A DNA stretch of 64,000 nt from Novosphingobium sp. 9. GTDB lineage: Bacteria > Pseudomonadota > Alphaproteobacteria > Sphingomonadales > Sphingomonadaceae. The stretch lies in contig NZ_CP022707.1 of assembly GCF_025340265.1 (NCBI RefSeq), positions 1,240,501-1,304,500 on the forward strand, given 5' to 3'. Every line of letters starts with the position of its first letter. The first letter of the stretch is position 1. The translations under genes were made by a program, and so were the position numbers. Below are positions 17,911-26,389 of this stretch, piece by piece. The notes beneath the pieces were generated by a model. That model ran no database searches. It saw only the letters and a program-made list of their open reading frames with translations, and had not been told where the DNA came from.

Positions 17911-18318
17911 ATGGGTATCCTCTCGAAGATGTTCACCTGGTGGGACGGCGCCACCATCGGCACCTCGCTCTGGAGTTCGCGTAACGGCGAACACGTCGGC
18001 ACCGACGCGCAGGGCAACAAGTACTATCGCTCGAAGAGCGCCAAGGTGCGCACGACGGAAGGATACGAGCGCCGCTGGGTGATCTATGCAGGCGCGAATG
18101 ATGCAAGCCGCGTTCCGGCCGAATGGCACGGCTGGCTGCACCATTCCTATGACGGCGTTCCTGAAAGCCATCTGCCGCCGCCGCGCATCTGGGAGGTCGA
18201 TTATACGCCCAACGCCACAGGCACGGCTTCTGCCTATCGCCCTCAGGGCGCGCTTGAGCGGGGTGGCCATCGCGCCGCCGCGACGGGCGACTACGAAGCC
18301 TGGTCTCCGGACGCCTGA
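17911..18318 (+). CDS. NADH dehydrogenase accessory subunit, NDUFA12 family
   Basis: The 135-residue protein contains FTWWDGATIGTSLWSSRNGE, VGTDAQGNKYYRSKSAKV, RRWVIYAGANDASRVPAEWH and GWLHHSYDGVP. This is the B17.2/NDUFA12 fold found as a supernumerary complex I subunit in alphaproteobacteria and mitochondria. ATG at 17911 is the start of conservation; the open frame extends further upstream antisense to recX without homology. It lies 11 bases before the DUF2155 gene, and this pair is commonly conserved in sphingomonads. Confidence 0.9.
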   Translation: MGILSKMFTWWDGATIGTSLWSSRNGEHVGTDAQGNKYYRSKSAKVRTTEGYERRWVIYAGANDASRVPAEWHGWLHHSYDGVPESHLPPPRIWEVDYTPNATGTASAYRPQGALERGGHRAAATGDYEAWSPDA

Positions 18319-18329
18319 GGTTCGGTCCG

Positions 18330-19010
18330 GTGAAGCGGGCCGCTTCTTTCCCGATCCGTCGCGTCGCTGTGATGGCGGTGTCGCTGCTGGCGCTGTCCGC
18401 CTGCAGCAAGGGGCGTGCGCCTGATGTTGACGCGCACGCTACCGACGTGCCGGATGCGATCGCCGGTATGCAGGCCAGTCCCGCTCAGGCAGAGCAGGGA
18501 CAGCGCATCGGAACGCCCAACAAAGATCGCGTGGTTACGCTTGGTGTCCTGAACAAGCGAAACAACCTTTCGCAGGATCTGGTGATGAAGCCCGGCGAAT
18601 CGCGTCGCATGGGTAATCTGGTCGTAAAGGTCGCTACATGCGACAAGACCTTGCCGTGGGAGCGCCCCGAAGAGGAGGGTGCTTTCGTGCAGGTCTTCGT
18701 CGAGGAGCGCGCGAGCACCCAGGAAAAGCTGGCCTGGCACAAGGTGTTCTCGGGCTGGCTGTTCAAGAATTCGCCTGCGTTGAACGTGGTGCAGCACCCG
18801 GTCTACGATGTATGGGTCAAGAAGTGCGATATGCACTTCCCCGGAGAGGAGGCGGGGTCTCCCGCCCCAGCCAGCGCGAGCAATGCGCCGAAGCCTTCGG
18901 GCAGCGAAAGTGCTGCGGCTCCGGAAGAAGCGCCTGCTGCAAAGGCTGCTGCGGTTGCAGCGCCTTCAGTTGCCCCTGTCGGGACATCGACGGCACCTGC
19001 GGACGACTGA
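18330..19010 (+). CDS. DUF2155 lipoprotein
   Basis: The 226-residue protein has a signal ending VSLLALSAC, a lipobox Cys, and a conserved core (TLGVLNKRNNLSQDLVMKPG, then LVVKVATCDKTLPWERPEEE and AWHKVFSGWLFKNSPALNVV) matching DUF2155. A low-complexity Ala/Pro C-terminal tail of about 50 residues follows. The function is unknown. The start is GTG at 18330. The tail-coding part overlaps the 3' end of aat on the other strand by 208 bases. Confidence 0.8.
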   Translation: MKRAASFPIRRVAVMAVSLLALSACSKGRAPDVDAHATDVPDAIAGMQASPAQAEQGQRIGTPNKDRVVTLGVLNKRNNLSQDLVMKPGESRRMGNLVVKVATCDKTLPWERPEEEGAFVQVFVEERASTQEKLAWHKVFSGWLFKNSPALNVVQHPVYDVWVKKCDMHFPGEEAGSPAPASASNAPKPSGSESAAAPEEAPAAKAAAVAAPSVAPVGTSTAPADD

Positions 19011-19627
19011 GCTTCGTTCAGGAGCGCAAGGTAGCGCTTTTGCGGGATTTCCACTGCGCCCAGTGAGGCCAGGTGGCTCGTCATGAACTGGCAATCCAGC
19101 AGTTGCGCATCCGCTTTGCGCAAGGCGGCCACGAGCCAGGCGAGCGCCACTTTCGATGCGTCCGGAACGCGGGAAAACATGCTCTCGCCGCAAAACGCCC
19201 GGTTGAAACCCACGCCATAGAGGCCGCCGACAAGTGCGTGCTCGCCATTCTCATCCCGTTGCCAGCATTCGATCGAATGGGCGAGGCCCATGTCGTGCAG
19301 GCGCTGATAGCTTGCCTGAATGCGATGGCTGATCCAGCTTCCGGATTCGCTGTCGGTTGCTTCCGGATCGGGGCGAGGAGCAGCGCAGGCGGTGATGACC
19401 TGATCGAAGGCTGCATTGCACGTCACCGTGAAGCGCTCGCGGCGCAAGGTGCGTGCCAGCGAGCGGGACAGGCGAAAGCCATCGAGAGGGATGATCGCGC
19501 GCAAGCGGGGTTCCACCCAGAAGATTTCCGGATCGTCGCGCGCATCTGCCATGGGGAAAATGCCGGTACGATAGGCCAGCATCAGCAGGCCGGGGTCAAT
19601 GATCGGAGGAGTTTCTGCGGCTTCCAC
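18803..19627 (-). CDS. aat: Leucyl/phenylalanyl-tRNA-protein transferase
   Basis: Aat adds Leu or Phe to N-terminal Arg/Lys of proteins, tagging them for ClpS/ClpAP. The core is complete: LLMLAYRTGIFPMADARDDP, IFWVEPRLRAIIPLDGFRLS, ALVGGLYGVGFNRAFCGESM and LLDCQFMTSHLASLGAVEI. The usual protein ends soon after the RYLALLNEA segment (near 19005), but this frame runs on about 65 residues, antisense to the DUF2155 gene. That tail (GATEGAATAAAFAAGASSGA) is low complexity and probably carries no function. Confidence 0.85.
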   Translation of the reverse strand: MEAAETPPIIDPGLLMLAYRTGIFPMADARDDPEIFWVEPRLRAIIPLDGFRLSRSLARTLRRERFTVTCNAAFDQVITACAAPRPDPEATDSESGSWISHRIQASYQRLHDMGLAHSIECWQRDENGEHALVGGLYGVGFNRAFCGESMFSRVPDASKVALAWLVAALRKADAQLLDCQFMTSHLASLGAVEIPQKRYLALLNEAQSSAGAVDVPTGATEGAATAAAFAAGASSGAAALSLPEGFGALLALAGAGDPASSPGKCISHFLTHTS

Positions 19628-19746
19628 GCCTCAGGGCATAACAGAGAGAGGAGGTCGCTGAAAATGCCCAGTCAAACCTGCTTCCGAAAATCTTGAGAGA
19701 GGCGCTTGTAATCCAGTGAAAGTGCCTCTAGAGGCAGCGCTCCCGC

Positions 19747-19822
19747 AGGAGTGTAGCTCAGTTGGTAGAGCATCGGTCTCCAAAACCGAGGGCCCACGGT
19801 TCGAGTCCGTGCACTCCTGCCA
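19747..19822 (+). tRNA. tRNA-Trp(CCA)
   Basis: A complete cloverleaf is visible: acceptor AGGAGTG / CACTCCT, D-arm GCTCAGTTGGTAGAGC, anticodon stem TCGGT/ACCGA with loop CTCCAAA (anticodon CCA), T-arm CACGGTTCGAGTCCGTG, discriminator G and an encoded CCA. It is 76 bases long. In many proteobacteria this tRNA lies directly upstream of secE-nusG; here about 2.1 kb separates them. Confidence 0.97.
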
Positions 19823-19957
19823 CTTTCCCAAATCGTCAAATTCTCCTTCTCGAGATTGCGTTGCGCTGTGAGCGCGGCGGGCTTTTATAAGCCTTTGTAA
19901 ACGATTCGTCGCTATTTCAGGGCGTGCTGGCGCTGGCCAGGGTTTGGGTTGCACACC

Positions 19958-20122
19958 ATGATGACAAGTGTCCCTTGGCCGGAAGTTTCGGTTTCAGCCG
20001 AATCTGCGCCTGCTTTTCCCATTACACCGACGTCTGCAAAGCGCCTTGATTTGCGTGTGATTCTGCTTGCAGATGCGCTGCTCTGGACCCTTATCGCCCT
20101 GATCATCCAATTCTTGGTCTGA
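19958..20122 (+). CDS. Small predicted membrane protein
   Basis: A 54-codon frame starts at tandem ATGs (19958 and 19961). The N-terminal half is Pro/Ser/Ala-rich and soluble; the C-terminal 25 residues (LRVILLADALLWTLIALIIQ) form one hydrophobic helix. I do not recognise a family. The position between tRNA-Trp and the next membrane protein gene, same strand, is compatible with a real gene, but no strong ribosome binding site is visible. Confidence 0.35.
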   Translation: MMTSVPWPEVSVSAESAPAFPITPTSAKRLDLRVILLADALLWTLIALIIQFLV

Positions 20123-20281
20123 CGGGAACGGATCGGGGAGGGATGCGCTCCCGGCATGGCGCGGACCTTGCCAATTGTGCCATGACGATTAGGAGAGCCC
20201 GTCGATTCACCGAATCGCGGGATGCGTGCGGCATGACGTCGTCGCGCGCCTGATGGGGTATCGGGAAAGCTGTACTCGGCA

Positions 20282-21807
20282 ATGCACGGAACCGCGCGTC
20301 CGGAAACGGACGACATCGCTGAAAATCCACGACGTCCGCATGACGCGACTGGCTCGCGCCTGCCGGCATTGTGGATCGGAATCGCCCTCTCGCTGATCGC
20401 CTGCCTGCCGGCACTGGTCGCGTGGGCGCCGGAAATGACCGACTATCCCTCGCATCTCGCGGGCTTCAAGGTGATGCTCGATCATGGGCGGGATCCTTTC
20501 CTGACCGACTATTTCACGTTCCACTGGGAATGGACGGGCAACCTGGGTGCGGAGTTGCTGATGGTGCCGCTGGCGCCGCTGTTCGGTCTGGAACTGGCGG
20601 GTCGGATTATCGTCGGCTTGATCCCGGTGCTGACCGGCGCCGCGATCATGGCGGTCAGCTGGACGCTCTATCGTCGCATATCGGTGGCGCGATGCTGGCG
20701 CTGGCGCTGATCTGGTCCCCGGCACTGTTGATGGGGTTCCTCAACTGGTCGCTGTCGCTGGCCTTTGCGTTGCTTGTCTTTGCCTTATGGGTAAAGCTCG
20801 ATGGCAAGCGCTGGCGCGTACTGCCGTTTATTCCCGCATCGTTTGTAGTGTGGCTCTGCCACGTATCAGGCTGGGGCGTGCTCGGCGTGATGGTGTTCGG
20901 CTACGAATGGAGTAAGCGCAAGAACTGGCTGGACTGGCGGCCGTTCCTCAAGCCCTGGCCGCTGATCTTTCCGATCCTGCCGATGCTGCTCGGCATGGGG
21001 GCCAATACCAAGGTTTCCTACGGCTGGCAGGTGTTGGAGTACAAGTGGGCCATCCTCTACAAGGCGATGCGCAGCTACGATTACACGCTCGATATCACCA
21101 GTATCTGGGTCATCCTGCTGGTGCTGGTCGCGGCTTTCGCGCTCCGCAAGATCGATGGTCGCATGGGATGGGGCGCGTTGCTGCTTTTCGTGCTGACCCT
21201 GATCGTGCCGCGTCAGATCTTTGGCGGTGATTATGCTGATTACCGCCTGAGCACCACCGCTCTGCTGACAGCTTGCCTCGCGATCGACTGGGCGCTCCCG
21301 TTGTGGTTGGTCGTGGCTGCTGCTTCGGTATTCTGCGCAAGGCTGGGTGTGACGTCGTATGTCTGGCACCGTGATGCACAAACGGCGAAGCAGTTGATCG
21401 CTGCGCTGGATTACGTGCCTGAGGGCGCGCGTGTGGCCACGGCGGTTGCCATTCCCTTCCATCAGTGGAAATTCGGCCCGTTCGAGCACTTCGGCAGCTA
21501 TGCGGTCGTTCGTCGCAGCGCGATGGAGAACTCCAATTTCGCGCTGCCGGATGTGCATATGCTTTCGATGCGCGACCAGACCTATCGCTTCGCGGATCCG
21601 TCGCATCGGATTCTGTATGGCCCGGATCAGGATATCGACCTGCGCAAGTTCCGGCCTGCGCGCCATGCCGACTATCTGTGGTATATCGGTACTCGCAAGC
21701 CTGTGGCGCTGCCGGACGGCGCACGGATCATCTTCAGCACGCCCAATTCGTTTCTTGCGCGTCTGGCGAGTCCGGCAGACCTTGCAATTCCGCCCGACGA
21801 AGGTTAA
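20282..21807 (+). CDS. Polytopic membrane protein (glycosyltransferase-like), apparent 1-nt frameshift
   Basis: Two frames join into one protein of about 508 residues. The first (20282-20710) begins with helix LPALWIGIALSLIACLPALV then MTDYPSHLAGFKVMLDHG. The second continues from about 20685 as GGAMLALALIWSPALLMGFL with further helices to 21807. One missing base near 20681-20690 explains the break. About ten membrane helices and a short periplasmic loop with an acidic HLAG-type segment recall GT-C-like membrane glycosyltransferases, but no catalytic motif is certain. It sits between tRNA-Trp and secE. Confidence 0.65.
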
Positions 21808-21959
21808 GTCCGCCACTCTCTTCCGACATGCGGATCCTTCAGCTCCTCCCGGCCTCGGCCGGGGCGGCGATGGCCCCTAGCCGGAAGACTCGAACAATTC
21901 ACGCCGCCGGTCGCAGGTTCGCGGTCCGGGCTGGCAAGAGACACACGAGAGCGAACGAC

Positions 21960-22154
21960 ATGGCAAAGACCTCGCCCGGCCAGTTTGTGCAGCAGGTGCG
22001 CGCGGAAGCCTCCAAGATCCACTGGCCCTCGCGCCAGGAGACGGTGACGACGGCGATCTTCGTAGGTATCATGACTGTGATTCTCGCGGTCTTCTTCCTC
22101 GGCATCGATGCGCTGTTCGGCTGGGTCGTCAGCTCGCTGCTGTCGCTCATCTGA
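21960..22154 (+). CDS. secE: Preprotein translocase subunit SecE
   Basis: The 64-residue single-helix SecE has the conserved amphipathic segment VRAEASKIHWPSRQETVTTA followed by the membrane helix IFVGIMTVILAVFFLGIDAL. It stabilises SecY in the SecYEG channel. ATG at 21960 gives the usual alphaproteobacterial length. nusG follows after 31 bases, the standard secE-nusG pairing. Confidence 0.95.
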   Translation: MAKTSPGQFVQQVRAEASKIHWPSRQETVTTAIFVGIMTVILAVFFLGIDALFGWVVSSLLSLI

Positions 22155-22185
22155 TCGCCTGAACACCGGACTAAAGAGAGACTTC

Positions 22186-22722
22186 ATGGCCCGCTGGTAC
22201 ATCATCCACGCCTACTCCGGCTTCGAGAGCAAGGTGAAGGAATCCATCATCGCCGAAGCCGAGCGTATCGGTCTGTCGCAGCTCGTCGAGGACGTGCAGG
22301 TTCCTTCGGAAACCATCACCGAAGTGAAGCGCGGCAAGAAGGTGCAGACCGAACGCAAGACGATGCCCGGTTACGTGCTCGCCAAGCTGACGCTGAACGA
22401 TGACGTCTATCACCTCGTCAAGAACACCGCGAAGGTCACCGGCTTCCTTGGCGCCAACGGCAAGCCGCAGGCGATCAGCGAGAGCGAGGCCGCGCGTTAC
22501 TTCGGTGCCGCAGAGGCTGCCGCAGCCGAGCCGCGTAAGCAGGTGAACATCGATTACGAGATCGGCGATTCGGTCAAGGTTCTCGATGGTCCGTTCGCCA
22601 GCTTCAACGGCGTGGTCGAGGAGCTCGATTTCGACAAGAACAAGGTCAAGGTCTCGGTCTCGATCTTCGGCCGTGCGACGCCGGTCGAACTCGACTTCGA
22701 GCACGTCGAGCTCAGCAAGTAA
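22186..22722 (+). CDS. nusG: Transcription termination/antitermination factor NusG
   Basis: The 178-residue protein has the NGN domain (ARWYIIHAYSGFESKVKESI, PGYVLAKLTLNDDVYHLVKN) and a C-terminal KOW domain (EIGDSVKVLDGPFASFNGVV). It binds RNA polymerase and links it to Rho or to ribosomes. AAAGAGAG lies upstream of the ATG at 22186. The gene is separated from rplK by two minus-strand genes, so the usual secE-nusG-rplK-rplA run is split here. Confidence 0.96.
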   Translation: MARWYIIHAYSGFESKVKESIIAEAERIGLSQLVEDVQVPSETITEVKRGKKVQTERKTMPGYVLAKLTLNDDVYHLVKNTAKVTGFLGANGKPQAISESEAARYFGAAEAAAAEPRKQVNIDYEIGDSVKVLDGPFASFNGVVEELDFDKNKVKVSVSIFGRATPVELDFEHVELSK

Positions 22723-22728
22723 CATCAA

Positions 22729-22762
22729 GAGCGGGCGAGGCGGATCGCGCCTCGCTGCTTTT
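22729..22762 (+). terminator. Intrinsic terminator after nusG
   Basis: AGCGGGCGAGGCG pairs with CGCCTCGCTGCT around a short loop and is followed by TTTT, 7 bases beyond the nusG stop. It ends the secE-nusG transcript before the convergent GNAT gene. Confidence 0.7.
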
Positions 22763-22808
22763 CCGGCCTTCCTTGACGGGACAAGCTGTGTTTCGCGCCC
22801 CGCGTGCC

Positions 22809-23528
22809 TTATGGCACCGGGGCGTAGATCGTTAAGGTGACGTGCTCCTGCAGGGTGAACCCGAGATCGCGATAGATAGCCAGTGCGCGTTCGTTGTCGC
22901 TGTAGGCGTGCAGGATAGGGAGGCGACCTTCCGCCAGGATCGAATCGGCGACATGACGTGAGAGCAGGGCGGCAAGCCCGCGTCCGCGCGCATCGGGGTG
23001 CGTGCAGACACCGCTGACTTCGACGACATTCGCCGTTGTGATGCGGCGTCCCGCCATCGCCAGCAGGCGGCCGTTTTCGCGAATGCCCCAGAACTGTCCG
23101 AGATCGCCGGTGCGCGTGCCGAACGGGCCGGGTGCCGTCAGGGTCGCAAGTTCGAGCATCTCGGGGAAATCGCGCTGGCTTAATCGAACCGGCACCGCTT
23201 CGCTGGCGTGCTTGAGCGGTGGTGTATCAGCCAGCACCATGCGCACACCTGCGCCGATTTTTACCGTCTCCGTACCCGGCACCTTCAGGACCGCTCCAGG
23301 TTGCATGAGTGCGAGCGGTCCGGTTTCCTGCGCCAGTCTGCCCAGAGCCGCGAGGCACTCCGGAGTGTCCTCCCGGATCGCAGCGAGTGGTCCGATGTCG
23401 GGATGGAAGCGTCGGGCCAGATCATCGCCAAGCGAATGACGGCGCTGCTCGCCGGTTAGTGCGGTCCACAGCAGGCGGCCATGGAGTTCGGGCGGTAAGG
23501 TATTCAAGGCGGCAGGGGCGAGGGTCAT
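22809..23528 (-). CDS. GNAT family N-acetyltransferase
   Basis: This 239-residue protein has a C-terminal GNAT domain with the acetyl-CoA pyrophosphate loop VCTHPDARGRGLAALLSRHV and the beta-strand/helix LHAYSDNERALAIYRDLGFT. The N-terminal half is poorly conserved, as in FR47-like members. The substrate is unknown. Its start overlaps the upstream MarR gene stop (ATGA), so the two are coupled. Confidence 0.85.
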   Translation of the reverse strand: MTLAPAALNTLPPELHGRLLWTALTGEQRRHSLGDDLARRFHPDIGPLAAIREDTPECLAALGRLAQETGPLALMQPGAVLKVPGTETVKIGAGVRMVLADTPPLKHASEAVPVRLSQRDFPEMLELATLTAPGPFGTRTGDLGQFWGIRENGRLLAMAGRRITTANVVEVSGVCTHPDARGRGLAALLSRHVADSILAEGRLPILHAYSDNERALAIYRDLGFTLQEHVTLTIYAPVP

Positions 23529-24037
23529 CGCGCGGTCCTTTTGGTGCGTTCGGTGCGGATGCGGCTTTCGAGCGGGATTTCGGCGAGCGCAGCATCCAAA
23601 CGGTCGAGATAGGCGAGCAGATTTTCGGCGGGCGCTTCGCAGATTGCGGCTACAGCCGCCTCGACATCGGCATAGAATTCGGCGCTCAGTCGCGTGAGCA
23701 GGGCGCGCCCTTTGTCCGTAAGGCGGGCTTCGCGCTGGCGTTGATCAGCCCGTCCGGGCACGACTTCAATGAACCCGTCGGTTGCCAGTTTGCCGAGACT
23801 CCGGGTGATGCCTGGCTGGCTGAGATCAAGGCGCTGGCCCAGGGCGCCGACTGTCGAAGGGCCTTCGCCAAGCGCGTGGATGACCGGTATCTGCGCAGGC
23901 TGTACGCCGATTCCACCATCACGAAAGGTCTCTGCAACCCCTGCTTGCAGGCGTTCTCCAAGGCGCCGAAATCGGCTTCCCAGGGTCATGTAACCCAGTT
24001 CGGCAATCAGATCGTGCGATGATGGTGCATTATTCAT
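23525..24037 (-). CDS. MarR family transcriptional regulator
   Basis: The 170-residue protein contains the MarR winged helix: IPVIHALGEGPSTVGALGQR, LDLSQPGITRSLGKLATDGF and the wing VPGRADQRQREARLTDKGR. ATG at 24037 is chosen since the frame further upstream has no homology. It forms an operon with the GNAT gene and probably regulates it. The AT-rich stretch just upstream (24038-24070, GAGATATATAAC) is a likely promoter/operator area, divergent from rplK. Confidence 0.85.
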   Translation of the reverse strand: MNNAPSSHDLIAELGYMTLGSRFRRLGERLQAGVAETFRDGGIGVQPAQIPVIHALGEGPSTVGALGQRLDLSQPGITRSLGKLATDGFIEVVPGRADQRQREARLTDKGRALLTRLSAEFYADVEAAVAAICEAPAENLLAYLDRLDAALAEIPLESRIRTERTKRTAR

Positions 24038-24316
24038 AACGAGATATATAACACGCAATGTAAAATTTGTGAGGTCTGATTTCGTTGTTTCCCCGCGCCG
24101 ACGCATAAGGCGGCCGGCAGCGCGTCAAAGCGGCGTGAAAGGAAGATGCGCGACCTCTTTCCTTTTGTTCGCCTTTGCCGTAAGGGGCCGCCTTCGGTCC
24201 GGCGTGCCGGGTCCGATTCTGTGCGGAAGGGTGCTTGTCGCCCGCATCACCGCTCAACATGAGTGTCGGCTTGGGGCTCTCCCGGATCGACGCGACAGTG
24301 TGAAAGGAAAGGCCTC

Positions 24317-24748
24317 ATGGCCAAGAAAATTACTGGTTATATCAAGCTGCAGGTTCCGGCCGGCAAGGCTAACCCGTCGCCGCCGATCGGTCCGGCTCTG
24401 GGTCAGCGCGGCGTGAACATCATGGAGTTCTGCAAGGCGTTCAACGCGTCGACGCAGGAACTCGAGAACGGCATGCCGATCCCGACGATCATCACCGTCT
24501 ACGCGGATCGCAGCTTCACGTTCGTCACCAAGACTCCGCCCGCCAGCTTCCTGATCAAGAAGGCTGCCGGTCTCAAGTCCGGCTCGAAGGAGCCCGGCAA
24601 GATTTCGGCTGGCAAGATCGCCCGTTCGAAGCTGTCTGAGATCGCCCAGGTCAAGATGGCCGACCTCAATGCCAATGACATCGAAGCCGCAACGAAGATC
24701 ATCGAAGGCTCCGCTCGCGCGATGGGCCTCGAAGTGGTGGAGGGCTGA
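24317..24748 (+). CDS. rplK: 50S ribosomal protein L11
   Basis: The 143-residue protein starts [20 protein letters not shown] and contains [20 protein letters not shown] and [21 protein letters not shown]11 binds 23S rRNA at the GTPase centre. AAAGGAAAGG precedes the ATG. It is followed 4 bases later by rplA. The 280-base leader between the MarR gene and rplK may hold the promoter and the L1 autoregulatory site, but I could not identify it with confidence. Confidence 0.97.
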   Translation: MAKKITGYIKLQVPAGKANPSPPIGPALGQRGVNIMEFCKAFNASTQELENGMPIPTIITVYADRSFTFVTKTPPASFLIKKAAGLKSGSKEPGKISAGKIARSKLSEIAQVKMADLNANDIEAATKIIEGSARAMGLEVVEG

Positions 24749-24752
24749 TCCC

Positions 24753-25451
24753 ATGAAGCAGACCAAGAACCAGAAGGCTCTCGCAGCCAAGCTCGGCGAC
24801 AACATGAAGCTCTACGCTGTTGGCGAAGCGCTCCAGACCCTGCGTGACCTCAAGGCCACCAAGTTCGACGAGACCGTTGAAATCGCGATGAACCTGGGTG
24901 TTGACCCGCGTCACGCCGACCAGATGGTCCGTGGCATGGTCTCGCTCCCGGCCGGCACCGGCAAGACCGTCAAGGTCGCTGTGTTCGCCAAGGGTGACAA
25001 GGCTGCGGAGGCTCTGGCCGCTGGTGCCGACAAGGTTGGTGCCGAAGACCTCATGGAAGACATGCAGGCCGGCAACCTCGACTACGATCGCGTCATCGCC
25101 ACCCCGGACATGATGGGCGTCGTCGGCCGTCTCGGTAAGCTGCTGGGTCCCAAGGGCCTGATGCCGAACCCGAAGCTGGGCACCGTCACCCCGAACGTGA
25201 CGCAGGCCGTGAAGGACGCCAAGGGCGGCCAGATCGAGTTCCGCGTCGAGAAGCAGGGCATCATCCACGCCGGTATCGGCAAGATGTCGTTCTCGGACGC
25301 TGACCTGCTGACCAACTTCAGCGCGTTCGTCGATGCGATCGTCAAGGCGAAGCCCTCGGGCGCCAAGGGCAAGTATGTCCGCAAGGTCACGCTGTCCTCG
25401 TCGATGGGCCCGGGCCTGAAGATCGACACGACCGAAGTCGCCGGCGTCTGA
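24753..25451 (+). CDS. rplA: 50S ribosomal protein L1
   Basis: The 232-residue protein has [20 protein letters not shown] and the L1 signature around [28 protein letters not shown]1 forms the mobile stalk at the E site and in many bacteria represses its own rplKA mRNA. The ATG at 24753 overlaps nothing but sits 4 bases after the rplK stop. A strong intrinsic terminator follows at 25478-25510. Confidence 0.97.
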   Translation: MKQTKNQKALAAKLGDNMKLYAVGEALQTLRDLKATKFDETVEIAMNLGVDPRHADQMVRGMVSLPAGTGKTVKVAVFAKGDKAAEALAAGADKVGAEDLMEDMQAGNLDYDRVIATPDMMGVVGRLGKLLGPKGLMPNPKLGTVTPNVTQAVKDAKGGQIEFRVEKQGIIHAGIGKMSFSDADLLTNFSAFVDAIVKAKPSGAKGKYVRKVTLSSSMGPGLKIDTTEVAGV

Positions 25452-25477
25452 TCTCAGACGTCGCCGGTAACGGACAG

Positions 25478-25510
25478 AAAAGGCCGGGAGGGAAACCTCC
25501 CGGCCTTTTT
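25478..25510. terminator. Intrinsic terminator after rplA
   Basis: AAAAGGCCGGGAGG pairs with CCTCCCGGCCTTTTT over a loop of about 4 bases. It is flanked by A and T runs, so it can also stop transcription from the convergent methyltransferase gene. Confidence 0.9.
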
Positions 25511-25548
25511 GTGTTTGGGGTGTCTGTACTTTAGAGTTCGCCTGGCTT

Positions 25549-26307
25549 TCAGCATACCTCGATCAGAATCGTGTCGAGGGTAAACGACCCGTCATCCTCG
25601 ATCTCGAAATGAGCAGTGGCGGCTGGCGCGGCTGCACGCTGGAGCGTGCGGATCGCCTCGCAGCGATCGTGCGAGGTGCGCATGCGCGATGTCCAGTCGG
25701 CGAAGTCCATTCGCAAGCGAGCTGTTGTGAAAGAGCAAATTGCGAAACCCGCCTGCGTCAGCATCGAAGTCCATTCAGCCGTCGAATAATCACGCACATG
25801 CGAGAGGTCGCGGAGCAGTTCGATAGCCTGCAAATGGGTGTCGGTAATTGCGAGGCTAGGGGCCATGACATCTGCGAAAACAGCTGACGCTCGTGGCTTG
25901 AGGACGCGGCGTGCCTCGCGCAGTCCTGCCATCGCATCATGCCAGTGGTGCGTCGAAAAGCGGCAGGCGAGGAAATCGAAAGTGCCATCTGCGAAGGGCA
26001 GTGCTTCGGCAGGCGCGGTGGTGACATCGACATTGTCGAAGCCGCGCCGGGTGGCTTCGGCGATGACCTGATCCAGCATTTGCGGTGACAGGTCGCAGGC
26101 TGTGACGGTACCTGCGAACGGCGCCATCGCGTAACTGACGTGACCGCCGCCTGCTCCGAGATCAAGCGCATGGGCCGGGCGATGTATCTCGGCGAGCTTC
26201 GCGATGTGCTGCAGATCTGCGCCACTGGCATGAACGGCGCTGCCCACATAGGCGGCTGCGACAGTGCCAAACTGGCTGTGGATCAGGGCATCATTACGGT
26301 CAGTCAT
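25549..26307 (-). CDS. Class I SAM-dependent methyltransferase
   Basis: The 252-residue protein has motif I ALDLGAGGGHVSYAMAPFAG, an acidic motif after strand 2 (VTACDLSPQML), motif post-II (VTTAPAEALPFADGTFDFLA) and FSTHHWHD. These match the UbiE/Methyltransf_11 group. The substrate is unknown. It is divergent from an XRE/MmyB-type regulator with paired direct repeats in the gap, so it is likely its target. Confidence 0.85.
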   Translation of the reverse strand: MTDRNDALIHSQFGTVAAAYVGSAVHASGADLQHIAKLAEIHRPAHALDLGAGGGHVSYAMAPFAGTVTACDLSPQMLDQVIAEATRRGFDNVDVTTAPAEALPFADGTFDFLACRFSTHHWHDAMAGLREARRVLKPRASAVFADVMAPSLAITDTHLQAIELLRDLSHVRDYSTAEWTSMLTQAGFAICSFTTARLRMDFADWTSRMRTSHDRCEAIRTLQRAAAPAATAHFEIEDDGSFTLDTILIEVC

Positions 26308-26348
26308 GGGTTGCTTCTCCTTGGGTGGCCTTCCTGCGCGAAATTTAA

Positions 26349-26381
26349 CCTGTTACAAGATGCTCATTTATCCTGTTACAA
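26349..26381. promoter_or_regulatory. Direct repeat in the methyltransferase/regulator gap
   Basis: CCTGTTACAA occurs at 26349-26358 and again at 26372-26381, a 23-base period (about two DNA turns). The repeats lie between the divergent starts at 26307 and 26390 and are a plausible binding site for the adjacent regulator. Confidence 0.5.
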
Positions 26382-26389
26382 ATGCCACC

